Of a DNA stretch of 64,000 nt, positions 35,767 through 47,800 are shown piece by piece. The stretch is taken from assembly GCA_038503075.1 (NCBI GenBank), contig JBCAML010000009.1, positions 434,001 through 498,000 on the forward strand. Direction: 5' to 3'. Position 1 is the first letter of the stretch. Every line of letters begins with the position of its first letter. Below the pieces are notes generated by a model. That model made no database searches and was not told the origin of the DNA. It saw only the letters and a program-made list of their open reading frames with translations. The DNA comes from Gyromitra esculenta (taxonomy: Eukaryota; Ascomycota; Pezizomycetes; Pezizales; Discinaceae). The translations under genes and the position numbers were made by a program.

Positions 35767-37445
35767 GGTATTATTTACGCAGCGAAGGGGGAGGAGGATT
35801 AACGATGAAATAAACCACCTCTACCTGTTTAGGAAGAACGTCAACGTGCCAGGTTGAGAGGGGAAGTTGCAAGCAAGTGGGCAAGTGGGCAAACAGCTGG
35901 ACCGGATTCCAAGCCGTCAAAAGGAAAGAAAGAAAAGAAATTAATAGGCCGAGATAGGGTTGTGGTGATAAGGGAGAGTTGGTGGTAGGGTAGAGGTGAA
36001 AACGTGGTGGTGGGTAGCGGTTGTGGTTGTGGTGGTTGTGGGAACCCGGTGGAGGGGGTTGGCGGGCAGGCGAACGCGAAAGCCCCTTAACGGTGGTCAA
36101 CTCGCGGATGAGTAACGAAAGAAAGTCTAAAGCGACGCACAGCCGCTAGAAGTTCTAGCTTGGATTCTTTCTATGCTGCCACTCGTTCCTTTCGTCAACG
36201 CTGCTGCTATGCTTCTCTCCCCTTCCTTCCCTCTCGCAATCAAGATGAAGATGAAATGGAGATCGAGGAACTGCTGAGAGCTCCTGTTTGCTATTGGCCT
36301 GTTCTCGTTCTCGTTCGGTTTCTTCGGTTGCTTGCAGCACGAGCAGCCTAGCGAAGCCGGTGAGATGCAGGATTCAGTAGCCAAAGCTAGACAGCTTCGC
36401 GAACGAAGAGAGGGGGGCTTGCCGACCTATAGTTTATGCGTGAACAACGAACAACGAACGTCTCTGACCGAAGCAAGTGACTCAATGGGCTGTGGGCAGG
36501 AGGGAGAGGAAGAGAAGGAGCCACAGATCGCCTCTGCTGACGGAGCAGAGATTACGGGGACGAGACCTGGGATAGAGACCGACAGATACCTAGAACGGCA
36601 GACGGGGCAGGTATGGAAGCTACGAGATGTAGGTGTATTATTTGGCTTCTCCGGAGAAACGAACCTGCGTCGTTGTGGGCTGCTGCTCTGCTGCGGCTGC
36701 CTTGGTTGTGGGTTGTGGGGTACCGACTACCTACCTAGGGCTGGCTCCCTGCTGCTGCTGCTTGGTGCTGCTTGCTTGTGCTTCTGCTTGTGCTTCTGCT
36801 TCTGCTTCTGCGCTTCTTCTGTTGCTGCTGCCGTGCTGTGTGCTGCCGTGGTTGCTCGACGCGGGAACCGACTGCAACTCGAGAATCGAGAATCGAGAAT
36901 CAGGAAGGGGCGTGGCAGCACTGGGGCAAGCAGCTCTGGGAAACAGAAGCAGTGAAAAAGAAAAGAAAGAGAAAAGAAAGAAAGAAGCTCTCGCTGCACC
37001 AAGGAAGACCATCTCGACTCCATCTCCATTCTATACCTCGACACCCCATACCCACCATCTGCTTACCCAATCGACCGCTCACCCGAAACCCTAAACCTTG
37101 CTGTGCCTGTCAAAATCCAAATCCAAATCCAAATCCTACGATCTCTGTCCCTGAGTGTTTCTTCCCCTCTTCACCACTTTAGCGCGCTCGTCCCAAAATA
37201 GATTCTTCCTCTCCCTTCCTCTCCCTCTCCCAATGGCTCGTCCACCTCTCGCAGATCTCTACATGCAACAGAGGAACCTGCATCCATAGTGATCACCAAA
37301 GCAATAATAACAACACCCTACCTCTACTATAGATTGTCCCAGCTGGTGAATGAGTACGTACTCTTCATTGCATAGAAATTGCGAATGGCCAAATTCAAAA
37401 CAAGTGCTCAACAGGAGTTCGAGATTGTCGTCTCAGGTTTAGTAG
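35767..37445. other. cla4 upstream region and low-complexity intergenic DNA
   Basis: Pyrimidine/purine-biased promoter-like DNA; TGCTTC/TGCTTG hexamer repeats near 36766-36812; CGAGAAT repeats near 36883-36900; CAAATC repeats near 37109-37136. The plus-strand ORFs are leucine/cysteine- or lysine-rich products of these repeats and I do not accept them as genes. Confidence 0.5.
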
Positions 37446-37650
37446 CACGGGCCAATACGCTCGACAATAGCCTTGTAAACGGTCTTCCAGGCCCCGTAGA
37501 TTTGTCAAAAGGACTCGGATAAAACCGAGCAGGGTCCTTTGATAGAGTTCGGCCTATGATGGTGGCCGAGAGGCTGACCAGCCACCGAACCCATCACTGG
37601 GTCGGAACTCTCCCTTGACGGCCCAGCCCAGAGAACCCGTTGTTGGGTAA
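37446..37650. ncRNA. candidate structured RNA, family unknown
   Basis: About 200 bases with nested helices and no ORF. Stems: 37447-37453 with 37490-37497 (one bulge); 37505-37514 with 37534-37542 (one bulge) enclosing CTCGG/CCGAG (37514-37518 and 37525-37529); GAGTTC/GAACTC (37545-37550 with 37605-37610) enclosing GGTGGC/GCCACC (37561-37566 with 37581-37586) and ACCCA/TGGGT (37589-37593 with 37598-37602); ACCC/GGGT (37635-37638 with 37645-37648). The three-way closed arrangement is far beyond what the neighbouring DNA shows. Strand unknown. RNase P/MRP-like or another Pol III RNA is possible, but I could match no conserved core. Confidence 0.45.
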
Positions 37651-39172
37651 TCCAATTCCGCTGGAGGTGCAATACGGCTTGCCTACATGTATCTAATACT
37701 AATCTCGAGCCTCTCGCTCCGTCACTCTACCCATTCTAGTGGTTGAATTTCCCTACAGACGGGAAAAACCCTCGATCGTAATCTCGGTTTACGATTAATT
37801 ATCAGCCAACCTTGGCGAAATTTAACTTCCACCTCAAATATCCCCTCCTCTTCCTCCACACAGCGCACGGAAGGCAGTTCGTCCATTGTTCTATGGTGCA
37901 TTACCAACTCCGTGGGCACGGGAAGGGAGGAGAAGGCTGCGAGCGAAGTATAACTAGCCGCTCGCCCTCAATTTCTAATCTGGCCAGCTGGTGCACGAAA
38001 CATTTGGGGCAGATATGGTAATTTTTCGCCATCATCTCATAGCAATGGTTTGCGTGGATGCTAGTTGCTTGAGATGAACCTTAAAAAAAAAAAGAGTAGC
38101 CTATCAACGTGAGCTGCAATACATAAAACGCAACTCAAAACCAACACCCCTCCCCACCAAGGCCATATAGTTCCGATCCAGAAAGAAAAGAAAGAAAGAG
38201 AAAAAAGAGGTGTATATAAATAAGTAATTGCAGCAAAGTCCCATGTTCGCTTTGGTAAACATTCCAACAAATACGCGTCACTGTCCTACAGAGCACACAC
38301 TGCGCTGCACTGCACAATGCTTACCCCTCCATCAGCGGCGCGTAACCCCCCCCCCCGGCCAAACAAAAAAAAAACCACATGGTACCACCTCCACAACGTG
38401 TCCCGCTCCCCAGGGTTCCATTCTTAGACGCTGAACCCAACCTTATCGATAAAATCCCGTCTCTTCTCGAAGAACCCCCTCCTGTTACACTAGGTAGCAC
38501 AGCCTTACGTTGACAGGGCGGTTACTACGCATGAGGAAGGTACCCTATTTAAAAAAACACAAAAGAAAAATAAAATAATATATAGAGGTATTTATATATG
38601 TGTGGGATGATGATGATGATGATGATGATGTTGGGGAATGTGTGTGACTTGGGGGGGCTTTCTATTGCTGACATGCATAACTGACGAGGTAAGAGCGCGG
38701 GTACAGAGCTCGAGTCGATCTGGTCTGAATGATAGAGAGAGAGAGGGAAAACTTAAGTTGGAGGGATAAAATAAATAAATAATTCAATTAGGAACATAGT
38801 CATCAAAAACGAATAGTTTTATGACTATTCTAGAAAAATAATAATTTTACTAGCCATTCCTTCGAATTCCCAAGTAAAGAAACAACAAACAAAAAAAAAC
38901 GCCGCCCTTCCGAAATTCGACTAACTTTTCAACACATCCGTTCCCGTGATGTGATATCCTACAGATCTAACCTCACACCATGTACTCTCAACCTTTGTAC
39001 ACGAAACTCCCCTCCCCTCCCCTCCCCCCAAATTTGTACATCCCGCAGAATTCAGCCCATACCATTCGTAGATATGGCAACCCGCGCAAATCCCAGGAAC
39101 CCGTTTATACGATCCCGCATTAAAAGCTTCGTTTCGCTCAACATCACATACACATGGTAGCCGTGAATATAC
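37651..39172. other. intergenic
   Basis: 1.5 kb with a GAT trinucleotide run (about 38607-38632), a C homopolymer near 38348-38358 and AT-rich stretches. No supported gene; the right end is the 3' flank of the Alb1-like gene. Confidence 0.5.
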
Positions 39173-39735
39173 TCAATCGATATCCATCACCGCCTCCGCT
39201 TCGACCGCCTCCTTCTCTGCTTCCTCTACTTTCTCCTTCGCCTTCGCTGTCGCTTCAGCTTCCTTCTCGGTGGCAGCTCTAGCATTAGCTTCCGCGACGG
39301 CAGCAGCTCTCGCAGCCAACTTCTCTTGCCGTCTCGATAGCGGGAGCACGGCAATGTCTATAACCGCGCAACCTCTAGAATTTAGCCCATCCGAAGCCTT
39401 CGAGTTACAGATTGGACGGATTGCAAACCCGTCATTTCAACGACTCCTCCTGATCCAGCTTTTCTGGTTTCCTCCACTACGGCTTCTTTCCTCTTTGCTG
39501 CGTAGTGCGATCTTCTCTCGGTTCTGCGCACCGCCTTGCTGGATGCGGTTCGCTCGCGGTGGACCCCAGAGCCGGATTTTGTGGTGGTGGTGGTGGTGGT
39601 GGGCTGGTCGGGATCTGTGCGGGCTGCGACGGTGCGGGGTCCTCTAGCTTTGGCGCCTGCCTTAAGACCTGCCTTGCGGCTGCGGGCACGGTTCTTCACC
39701 GACGTTGGGACATTGGGGTTTCCTCGAGAAGGCAT
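39173..39735 (-). CDS. alb1: Alb1-like ribosome biogenesis factor, 163 aa
   Basis: Exons 39735-39429 and 39357-39173 with a 71-nt intron (donor GTTTGC, acceptor TTATAG, GCTAAAT as branch site); the phases fit and the sum is 492 bases. Starts MPSRGNPNVPTSVKNRARSRKAG; very basic N-terminal half, a threonine run from a GTG-type repeat, a RRTERRSHYAAKRK segment, then an alanine/glutamate-rich helical tail ending MDID. Size, basic start and the KK/RR-x-ER-x-YA-x-RK segment resemble Alb1, the partner of Arx1 in nuclear export and maturation of pre-60S particles. Similarity is short and was judged by eye; another small nucleolar protein is possible. Confidence 0.6.
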
Positions 39736-40409
39736 TGCGGGTGGTGCTCGGTGGGAATTGGGTGGCTTGGTGTTTTGGTGGGGTTGTTTGGTGAGCTTGG
39801 AAGGGAATTTTTCATTGGTGTTTGAGGGTTACCCGGTTGACTGTGGTTGGCGCTGGCCACGAGATATCACTCGCCCAACTCCGCTAGACCAAACTCATCC
39901 CGTGTTCATGAGGGATTTGTTTTTCTGGACATCTCGCATAGATAGCTGTAGTATTAACATTTTACGATTACTAATATTTGGATTGCCTAGCTTCCAGTAG
40001 GAGTTTGATACAGGTCAATCCTCACTCATTACCCATTACCCAACCTACAGCTAGGATTTTCTATATATACATCTCCTCTTGAGCTCGCGTCTTCATAGAA
40101 TTACCATGTACATCCTCTTGAGTACTATGTACTCTGACTACTTGCTGTTCGGGGCCTTAGCTAACCGCATGATTGCGCATATGTCACTCGCAGGTGCCAC
40201 CAGATATCACTCGACTAACGTTTTACCACAATTTTTTTTCATTCGTGCTGTGAAGGGAGTACCACGTACACATATAAGAATTCAAGCAGCAAATATCCCA
40301 ATGGATGCCTCAACTCTCAGTCTCGCCTCTAAAAACTAAAATTTTGCTTCCAGTCCCATAGTATCCCGCTGGGTCCTTGGATCTCGCTCTTGAATCCTTG
40401 GTCCCCTTT
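39736..40409. other. intergenic
   Basis: Shared upstream flank of the Alb1-like gene and 3' flank of the SET-domain gene; no gene seen. Confidence 0.5.
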
Positions 40410-42038
40410 TCATCTTAGCAGTTTTTCCTCAAAATCCTTGTCAATAATAATATCATCGTTATCCTCAAATTCACTCAAAGTCTTTCTGTTTTCCGCAAGT
40501 CTATAGCTTGGCGTTCCCGACCCGGGAAATTCAGAGAGTTTGTAGGGAAGCCCTGAGTGTGTTTTTGAGTCAGACAACTCTCCAAAAGAGCGATTTTGAT
40601 TTGCATCAATATCAAATGCAACCCATTTTATGCAGCGAGTACAGCGACAGCTAAAGCCGTAATTCTTTCTCAAATGCTTTTGCCTATCCTTGAAGGGAAG
40701 CCTATACACTCGATCATGGTCATAGCATATCGTGATCCGGTCGCCTCCTTCGAGGGATTGCAATGCTATGAGGTCGAGGGTCTTCTGTTCCGAATTCCAT
40801 AATACCCGACAATTCGGACTACAGCTATGATTAAGATTGCTGATGATCGAAAATACACCTTTCATTCCGTCATCTAAAGGAAACCGGTTGCACACCCAGA
40901 TTCCCAGAAGCTTTTCAGGCGACGGTATGGAATCGTTAGCCATATCATTTATAGATGATTCTCTTCGCCAATTACTCAAAGTCAAGAATTTATGCCGTGA
41001 CTCAGCAGAAAGTTGTAAAAATCGGGTGACCATTGGGTGATAATCTTGACGCGGCTCACCCGAATCTTTAGTGATAATCCTTAGTTCTTCACCCGTGATG
41101 AGCACAAGTGGTATCTCTTCCAGGATAGTTCCGTTTTTGGGGATGGTGGGTGTTTTACCAGAAACCGCTTTAACAACAGTAAGCATATTTTTCCCTTGAA
41201 GGGGTTTAGCTAGTCTGCTTTGTTGTAGGACCACTCTTTTGCTTTTGAAGAAATTGACATCGTAGCCATCGTAGCCCCCAGGGTATAGCCGAGCCCCTTC
41301 TTCAGCACACTTAGAGCAGACACATCTGAACCCATGCCAGAAAAACAAAGACTCCTGTCTTTCCTCGAATGAAAGATCACAAGGAGTATATGATATTGTA
41401 AGCTCATCGCCGGCTTTAATATTTCGATCCGCCGTGATCGCAAGCCATCGATTCTCCACGCCAGGCAGGTCATCGTTAAGAACAGTAAAAGTGCAATTAA
41501 AATCACAACTATGATTAATGGTGGCGCATCGAAAGTAAATGCCTGTTAATTTCTCAGAAATCCGAAATCTATTAGTGAGAAATTTGCCGAGGAGGGTGCG
41601 TCCGTCTGGACGCTCTCCTGGATTCCAATCCTTAGACGGGAAGTATCCTTCATGGCCATTGTAAAGTAACATGACATCCGATTGGTCTTGTTTAGAAAGC
41701 TTCATAAAATCTCTCACCAAGTCGATGCTTGCAAATTGTCCGTCGGAATTTTTTGACTCGCACCAGAATTTAGTATCTAATCCATGGACGAGAGAAGGTC
41801 TCTCAACAAGAACTATTTCGCCTGCTGGGATATCCTCTTCTGCAAAAAGCCCTAGCCCTTTTCCAGGTGCAGACTTCACGCAGCAACCATAAATCACATT
41901 TGACATCGAGGGTTTGGTGTGCATCGTCTGCTCAGCGTTTTCATCTCCAGAGGCCAAAACCCCCAGGGATTCGCTGCCCCCCTCTGAAACTGTCGGTTCG
42001 GGCCCGAAAAGTGAAATTTGGTGTGGTTCGGCAGCCAT
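40410..42038 (-). CDS. protein with two SET domains in tandem, 542 aa
   Basis: Single-exon gene starting MAAEPHQISLFGPEP. First SET domain about residues 52-221: GKGLGLFAEEDIPAGE start, NHSCDFNC (175-182), DELTISYTPCD (211-221), then a post-SET-like cysteine pair group CVCSKC (239-244). A second, more divergent SET-like copy about 300-440: TIPKNGTILEEIPLVL, NHSCSPNC (403-410), DRITICYDHD (433-442), then CRCTRC (464-469). Such domains methylate lysines of histones or other proteins using S-adenosylmethionine; the SMYD/SET5-like class fits the NHSC and CxCxxC spacing. No MYND finger is visible. In the second copy the usual GxG and final tyrosine motifs are weak, so it may be structural. Acidic C-terminus. 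Confidence 0.82.
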   Translation of the reverse strand: MAAEPHQISLFGPEPTVSEGGSESLGVLASGDENAEQTMHTKPSMSNVIYGCCVKSAPGKGLGLFAEEDIPAGEIVLVERPSLVHGLDTKFWCESKNSDGQFASIDLVRDFMKLSKQDQSDVMLLYNGHEGYFPSKDWNPGERPDGRTLLGKFLTNRFRISEKLTGIYFRCATINHSCDFNCTFTVLNDDLPGVENRWLAITADRNIKAGDELTISYTPCDLSFEERQESLFFWHGFRCVCSKCAEEGARLYPGGYDGYDVNFFKSKRVVLQQSRLAKPLQGKNMLTVVKAVSGKTPTIPKNGTILEEIPLVLITGEELRIITKDSGEPRQDYHPMVTRFLQLSAESRHKFLTLSNWRRESSINDMANDSIPSPEKLLGIWVCNRFPLDDGMKGVFSIISNLNHSCSPNCRVLWNSEQKTLDLIALQSLEGGDRITICYDHDRVYRLPFKDRQKHLRKNYGFSCRCTRCIKWVAFDIDANQNRSFGELSDSKTHSGLPYKLSEFPGSGTPSYRLAENRKTLSEFEDNDDIIIDKDFEEKLLR

Positions 42039-42784
42039 AGCTGTACAGTAAGTGCTATTCTGTAAGACTTTTCTCTGATTAACTAGTTTGCTTTAGGTTT
42101 GAGGAATAGCGGTAAGAAATCTAGAACGATGGAACCGATAGATAGATAGAATCGGGGACGACGAGAAACGGGGGAGGAGGAAAAGAGTGGGTCTGAGAAA
42201 GTGGGCTATAGGTAAGCTTAGGAGATAAGAGTGAATTTTTAGGAGACCGGTCACCAGACAACGATATATGTGGTTGGCAGCAACTAGCATAGCTGAGGAA
42301 AGGTGTCCCATACATATGTATACCTATTGTACATACATACCTGCCTCGAGTATCATCCGCATACGCTTTCTGGAACAAAATGACGCTATTGAAAAACTTC
42401 TCGTAGGTCCTATGCAAGGTCCTATATTTAGGTGCGCTGTATTTAATGTACTCGTAGTGTTAAATTACCTGTACTAGTTAATTCCGAGTTAAGTGTCCAA
42501 GTTAGATTCTTACTTAAGGTGTTCTATCATCATACGCGATCACTCGCAACAACCAGCGAATCAAGATTCTTTCCTCGATTTTTGAGATATATGTCCCCTA
42601 ACTCTTTTTAATTGAGTTCCCTGGCACATAATATATTACACACGCTCCTGTATCCCGCTGCCTTTTATTTGCAACGGTAACAACTGCATCTCAAACAGCT
42701 AAAGCCACCCACTAATAGTAACGCGTTTAAGCATCATAGCTCCTCACTCGTGCTGTTTTGTAGACACAAACACAAAAGCCAAAC
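42039..42784. other. intergenic
   Basis: Upstream of the SET gene and downstream of the CoA ligase gene; AT-rich with no supported gene. Confidence 0.5.
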
Positions 42785-44807
42785 TCATAGCTTGGCCTTG
42801 TAACCTGAAACATCCACTTCAACCTTCGCTCTTTCCTTCAACTCCCTTTTTAATATCTTACCAGACTGTATGTATTCACTCCTCGTCAGCCCCATCCTCA
42901 GAAACAACGCATTAAAAAAATAAACAAAGCCAAGGTGAAGAAGACATACCGGATTTCTAGGTATCTCTTTGTCGAACACAACCCCGCCCGTGATCCACTT
43001 ATATCTAACAGCTCTCTCCTGTACCCATTTCATCACATCCTCCACCGTTAGCGTAACGCCGATTTTCGGGACTACGTACGCCCGAGGCTTCTCGTCTTCC
43101 ACGAAAAGAACCCCAACAACCGCCGCATCTGCAATCCCCGGGTGCTCCAGCAATAACCCCTCCAATTCCGCCGGCGCAACTTGGTTCCCTTTAACTTTAA
43201 TCAGTTCCTTTTTCCGATCCACGATGAACCATTTCCCCTCGTCGTTGTAGTATCCGATGTCGCCGGTCTTTAGCCATCTATCAGAGGTGATGGTTTCGGC
43301 GGTAGCTTTGGGGTTTTTGTAATAGCCCTTCATAACATTGGGGGCGCGAATCCAGATCTCGCCTTCGGTGTTTGCAGGGAGTTCTGTGGTCCCGTCTGAA
43401 GAATTAACGATCTACGAGATTGTTAGTGGTTTTGTAGTCCGAGATACGAGGCTGCGATATCTAGAAAGAAAGAAAGAAAATACCTTTCCTTCGCAATTTG
43501 GGAATAGTTCTCCTATAGACCCGGTAGTTACTTCCTCTGGGTGGAAACCCATGACTGAGCACGTCGCCCTTCAGCTCCCCAAAACCATCAGTAATTTAAC
43601 CCCCAAAAAAACTATATTTCTAGTCAAGGAGAAAAAAAACACATACTCCGTCATCCCCCATCCTTGCTTCATTTTAATCATCTCATCCGGTTTCCGTCCT
43701 TTGTTCACCTTCCCCTCCACCAATTTTGCGATATCCCTGCTTAGGGGCGCCGCCCCACTCCCTATCGCCGCCAAACTACTAAAATCAAATTTCGCCACCG
43801 CCGGGTGCTTCGCCAGCGCGACCATGATCGGCGGGACCCCACTAATGTCGGTGATGCGGAACCGCTGGATGCACGAAAGGAACAAAAGGAAGTCGAATTT
43901 GGGGAAGATATATGTTGGGATTTGGCGAAGCGGGGTTAGGGTTGCGTAGTAAGTTTGGCCAAAAGCGTGATACATGGGGATAACACAGATCCACCGAGCG
44001 GGTGCTGGAGGCTTAGAACTTAGGGTGCTTACGTGAATGACTTGTGCAGCGTTAGAGATGAAATTGCTGTGCGTGATTTCTACGCCCTTTGGTACACCAG
44101 TTGTACTAATATTTTTTTTAAATATACCTCGATGGTAAGTCACATGTCGTTAAGAATTACTGTACGGGGGAGGGAGTAAGTCCTTACCCAGAGGAATAAT
44201 TAATAGCAACGGTCCTGTTCGCTTCTTCGTCCGTCTTCAGCTCTTCCCACGCAAACTTTTCTGTGCCTGCCTCGAAGATATCGCTCCAATGCCTCATCCC
44301 CTTCACATCCGCCTTCGACTCCCACCGAACCACGTTTCCAAGCTTATCCATAAACAGCCCATCATCAAACACAAACACACTCCGCGAATCCAGTCCTACA
44401 GTCTGGGCGGCATCAGCTGCAACATCAATCGAAGCTACGTTAGTGATCAGAAATTTTGCCCCAGAATCTTTAAGCTGATATGCCAGTTCCCGACTCGTGA
44501 ATCCCGGATTGGCACCAGTGAAAACACCTCCTGCAGCCACGATTCCGGCAAACATTGCTGGGAAGAATATATTGTTTCCCGAAAACAGGAGCACACGGTC
44601 CCCAGTCTGCAGACCAGAAGCCACGAGGCCAGAAGCAATACGGAGAACAAGAGCACGGTAGGCAAGGGTGCTGAGATAGTGGTTATCTGGGTCGAGGCCA
44701 TTGATGAAAAGAGGTTCTGTGGAAAGTGGGTGAGTCGGCGATGTGAAGAGATAAGTGAGGAGAGAGCATCTGGGGATATCGCAAGTCCAGCGGGATTTGA
44801 TGGGCAT
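42785..44807 (-). CDS. 4-coumarate-CoA-ligase-like acyl-CoA synthetase, 568 aa
   Basis: Five exons: 44807-44188, 44105-43647, 43568-43484, 43411-42950 and 42865-42785 (1707 bases; all phases agree). ANL-superfamily adenylate-forming enzyme: activates a carboxylic acid with ATP, then transfers it to CoA. Motifs: YSSGTTGVPKGV (P-loop, joined across intron 1), GWGMTEATCSV (joined across intron 2), KTGDIGYYNDEG, VDRKKELIKVKG hinge, and PRNPSGKILKREL with the catalytic lysine (joined across intron 4). The C-terminus GYKAKL is a type-1 peroxisomal signal (AKL), so it probably works in peroxisomes on a fatty or aromatic acid; the substrate cannot be read from sequence. Intron 4 (84 nt) has no in-frame stop, so its retention would still leave an open frame. 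Length is normal for the family. Confidence 0.92.
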
Positions 44808-47800
44808 TGTTGTTAAGCTAGAGTTGATGGGAAGAGAGCTGTAGAGAATTGATTAAGGGCTATATTTGAGTTGACGGATAGCTTGTAACAGTACAGTTGC
44901 AGTATGGCTAGATGATGGACTGATCTCTATGCATTGATTCCACACTCCTAGCTGATAGTGGTGGCTTAAAGTATATATCCCCAACAACACCTTATAGATG
45001 TGTATCTACGGTGGAGGTGCACCAAGCCAATTAAGATGCATCAACTGCTGATTGGTAGAGGCGGTTGTGGGGTTTTGGGTTCGGTTATGGGGTACCGAGG
45101 TTCGCTTAACAGCTATGTCTTGGCGGAACACATGCCCCTACTGACTTCGCGATGTATTCCAGTGGCAATCATAGAAAGGACGAATAAACACTCTCTTATT
45201 TGCTACAAGGATATGGAATAGGATGGCTTACTCAAGCCCACCATCTCGTGGCCAGACGCTACCATACTAGAACTACCGTCTCCAAGATTCGACTTGACGG
45301 AATTACCAATAGCCCAACAATCTTGGTACCGAGGCCAAGACACAATTTACATGTGTAAGTAAGTAAAGAGGGACAGCACGCACTCTCTGCTCGGATTGAG
45401 AAACCTCCGTGACCAACGCCAGGTGTCCCGCATGACGTTGTTGATTCTTTCAATTAGGAGCGAGGCGAGTTCCGCCTCATAAACAATCTCAGGAAGCCTC
45501 GCTGTACGTTTGTGCTCCTTGAAGTCGGAACGAACCCCGGGGATCAGCGATCGTTTGGGATGGATATATAGCCTACGGATAAGTACGTAGGTCACGGGTT
45601 ATTAAGAGAGGGCTGTTACTCTATTACTCGTTTTATCGCTATTGCACGACGAGCTATTATTCGTCCTCCTGTTTTATGTGTTACTGCAGAGGTGGCCCCA
45701 AGAGTAGGAGATTGCTTCGCCCTTAGCCGCATCCTCGCAGGTCGAATAGTTGTATATACCTGCCGCATATAACAGTAAGCTGCCCCAATACGAGCAGACG
45801 GTGACACAGTTTCCATGCAATGTGGAAGTTTCCCTCTCTACAAAATCTATCACAGTATATGCGCTCTCCTAGGGCATAAGCGGTGGAAGTACCATCCCCG
45901 GCAACAAACAACTCGATTTGTATCAATACAAACCCTACGAGTGACAGCTGATGAAACTAAATCAAGCCCCCGTATCCATCCCGCCCCATTTTCTCCCCAC
46001 AAATTTCGTGTATACACGAAACCACACCACACCACAGCCCAGAGCGAACCAATTGATGCATTCCCACGGGTGATTTTCCTGACGGTTTTAAAGACATTTT
46101 CTTCCCTTGAAATCCCTTTTCTTGTATCCTATAATCTTTTCCTATATCCTCTCCCCATATTCCCTTTTTCATCCTCCCCAATATCCCCATATCCCTTTTT
46201 TGTGCGCAGAAAGTGGGACAATTCGCTATTCTATGTCGGAATTTTATTCCGCTAACTAACTACCTATGCACCTCTAGCCATCCTCGAAGATGCCAAAGAC
46301 GACACTCCCAACTCCGAGGATGCCCAAACTTTAGCATTCGCCTTTGAGCGGGTCAAAATTTCTGACCTGAAAACTCAGGATGCCATCCTCTCATACAAAG
46401 TGACTCTGCTCTGTAGCCATACTCCTATATAAGGCCAGTGAATTGTAGTTAAGCATGAATACTATGTCTCTCCCTCACTCAACGCTGAGGGTTTAACCAG
46501 TTTTTCAACCCTACATGTACACGTACCATTTTAGTCAACCGAGTGATATTTCATGAAATAAATTTTCAGGCGAAAGATGCTAGGAAAGTAAGAGCTCGAT
46601 CAACCAATCGATCAGGAACACAGTAAGCCCATAAAACACCTAGCTTACGGTTGTTGTCGGGCCAGCCTCGAATTCTATAATTACATGTATGCGAAGCGGC
46701 GTGCTCAGGCTCCACAAGCCTCTCCGTAGCTGTGCTTGGTTGCCACGGAAAATTTTTCAAGGTGGCGAAGCGTTTTGGCCACAGCTTAAATTTTATTTAT
46801 TTTCAAGCCTCCCCCCTCCCAAAAATTTGGGCAAATCCAGAGGAGGGGCTTTTTTTTTTCTTTAACCCACATTTCACCACCATTTAAATGCTCAAAAAAA
46901 AGCCAGGAGGCTGAAAATAAGAAGTGGCGAAGCACCTAAGCCTATGCCGCAAAAAGCAGCACCCACCCATCCGAAAGGTGGGGTGAAAATCTTCTCCTCG
47001 ATCGCGAGCCTGCGTACCGAGTGGCCCAAAAAAAAATAAAAATAAAAAAAACACTGCCATCGGGTCCTTTCGAGTACGATTTTCTCTTTTCTATGCAAAA
47101 ACTTTGTTTGAACGACTTGACACCTCCCGGTATCGCCGATTGCCTCAGAGACAGATCCTCAACCGCAGTGGGCATCGGCTGAAGCAGATCTCAAAAGAAT
47201 AGTGTTAGCCCAATCTCTCCCATGCTTCGAAGTAAGGTCAAAGAGAACCCCCCCTTTCCCGGGATGCAGCGCCACATGCGGAACGGGTTCCAGGAATCGA
47301 ATATCTCTCCCGCTAGATTTTCCTTTTTCGCCAAAATGCTATTTTTCTTTTCCCGCTGGCGGGACATGGCATCAGTTGTTCAATCGGAACTTCTTATCTG
47401 CGGTGAGATAAGAAGTCAAAAGGGAGGATTTGTGTCACCATCAACCCCACACAGCCCCCTCGAATTTAAAACGTGTGTGGGAAGCCACAGATTGCAATAC
47501 GGACAAGCCACAGAGTTTGTACGGAAGCTGCAGAGAGAGCCAATCATAGATTAGGCTACTTTTCGCTTTTGGGGGGCAACTCTCCGTCAGGAACCAAACA
47601 CTTGGGTTTCGTCATCGGGACAGGATCAATGAGATTTATGTTTAGAGGGAATACTTTCCCCGCATAAAGTTCCCCGCACCGTATCTGGCAGTGCTCATGT
47701 TCTGGAGTTACTATTCACATTTGCAAACAGTTTCTTCCAAAGATAAGCAAGCCGCCGCCGTGGTTGGGTTCTATACTTCTGTTGCTCTTAAGGACCATGT

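Noticed and set aside
36332..36955. 207-codon plus-strand ORF and overlapping ORFs upstream of cla4
   Set aside because: Product is dominated by leucine/cysteine runs from TGC/TTC repeats; no motif and no splice context.
37505..37542. Hairpin with a GAGCAGG 3' side resembling helix 8 of signal recognition particle RNA
   Set aside because: In SRP RNA helix 8 is followed only by the closing helix 5 strand; here several further hairpins follow and no Alu-domain UGUAAU motif is near, so I did not name it SRP RNA.
46804..46853. AAGCC/GGCTT hairpin with T-rich flank, as a possible MITE
   Set aside because: No target duplication and no second copy in the window; could be a simple palindrome.
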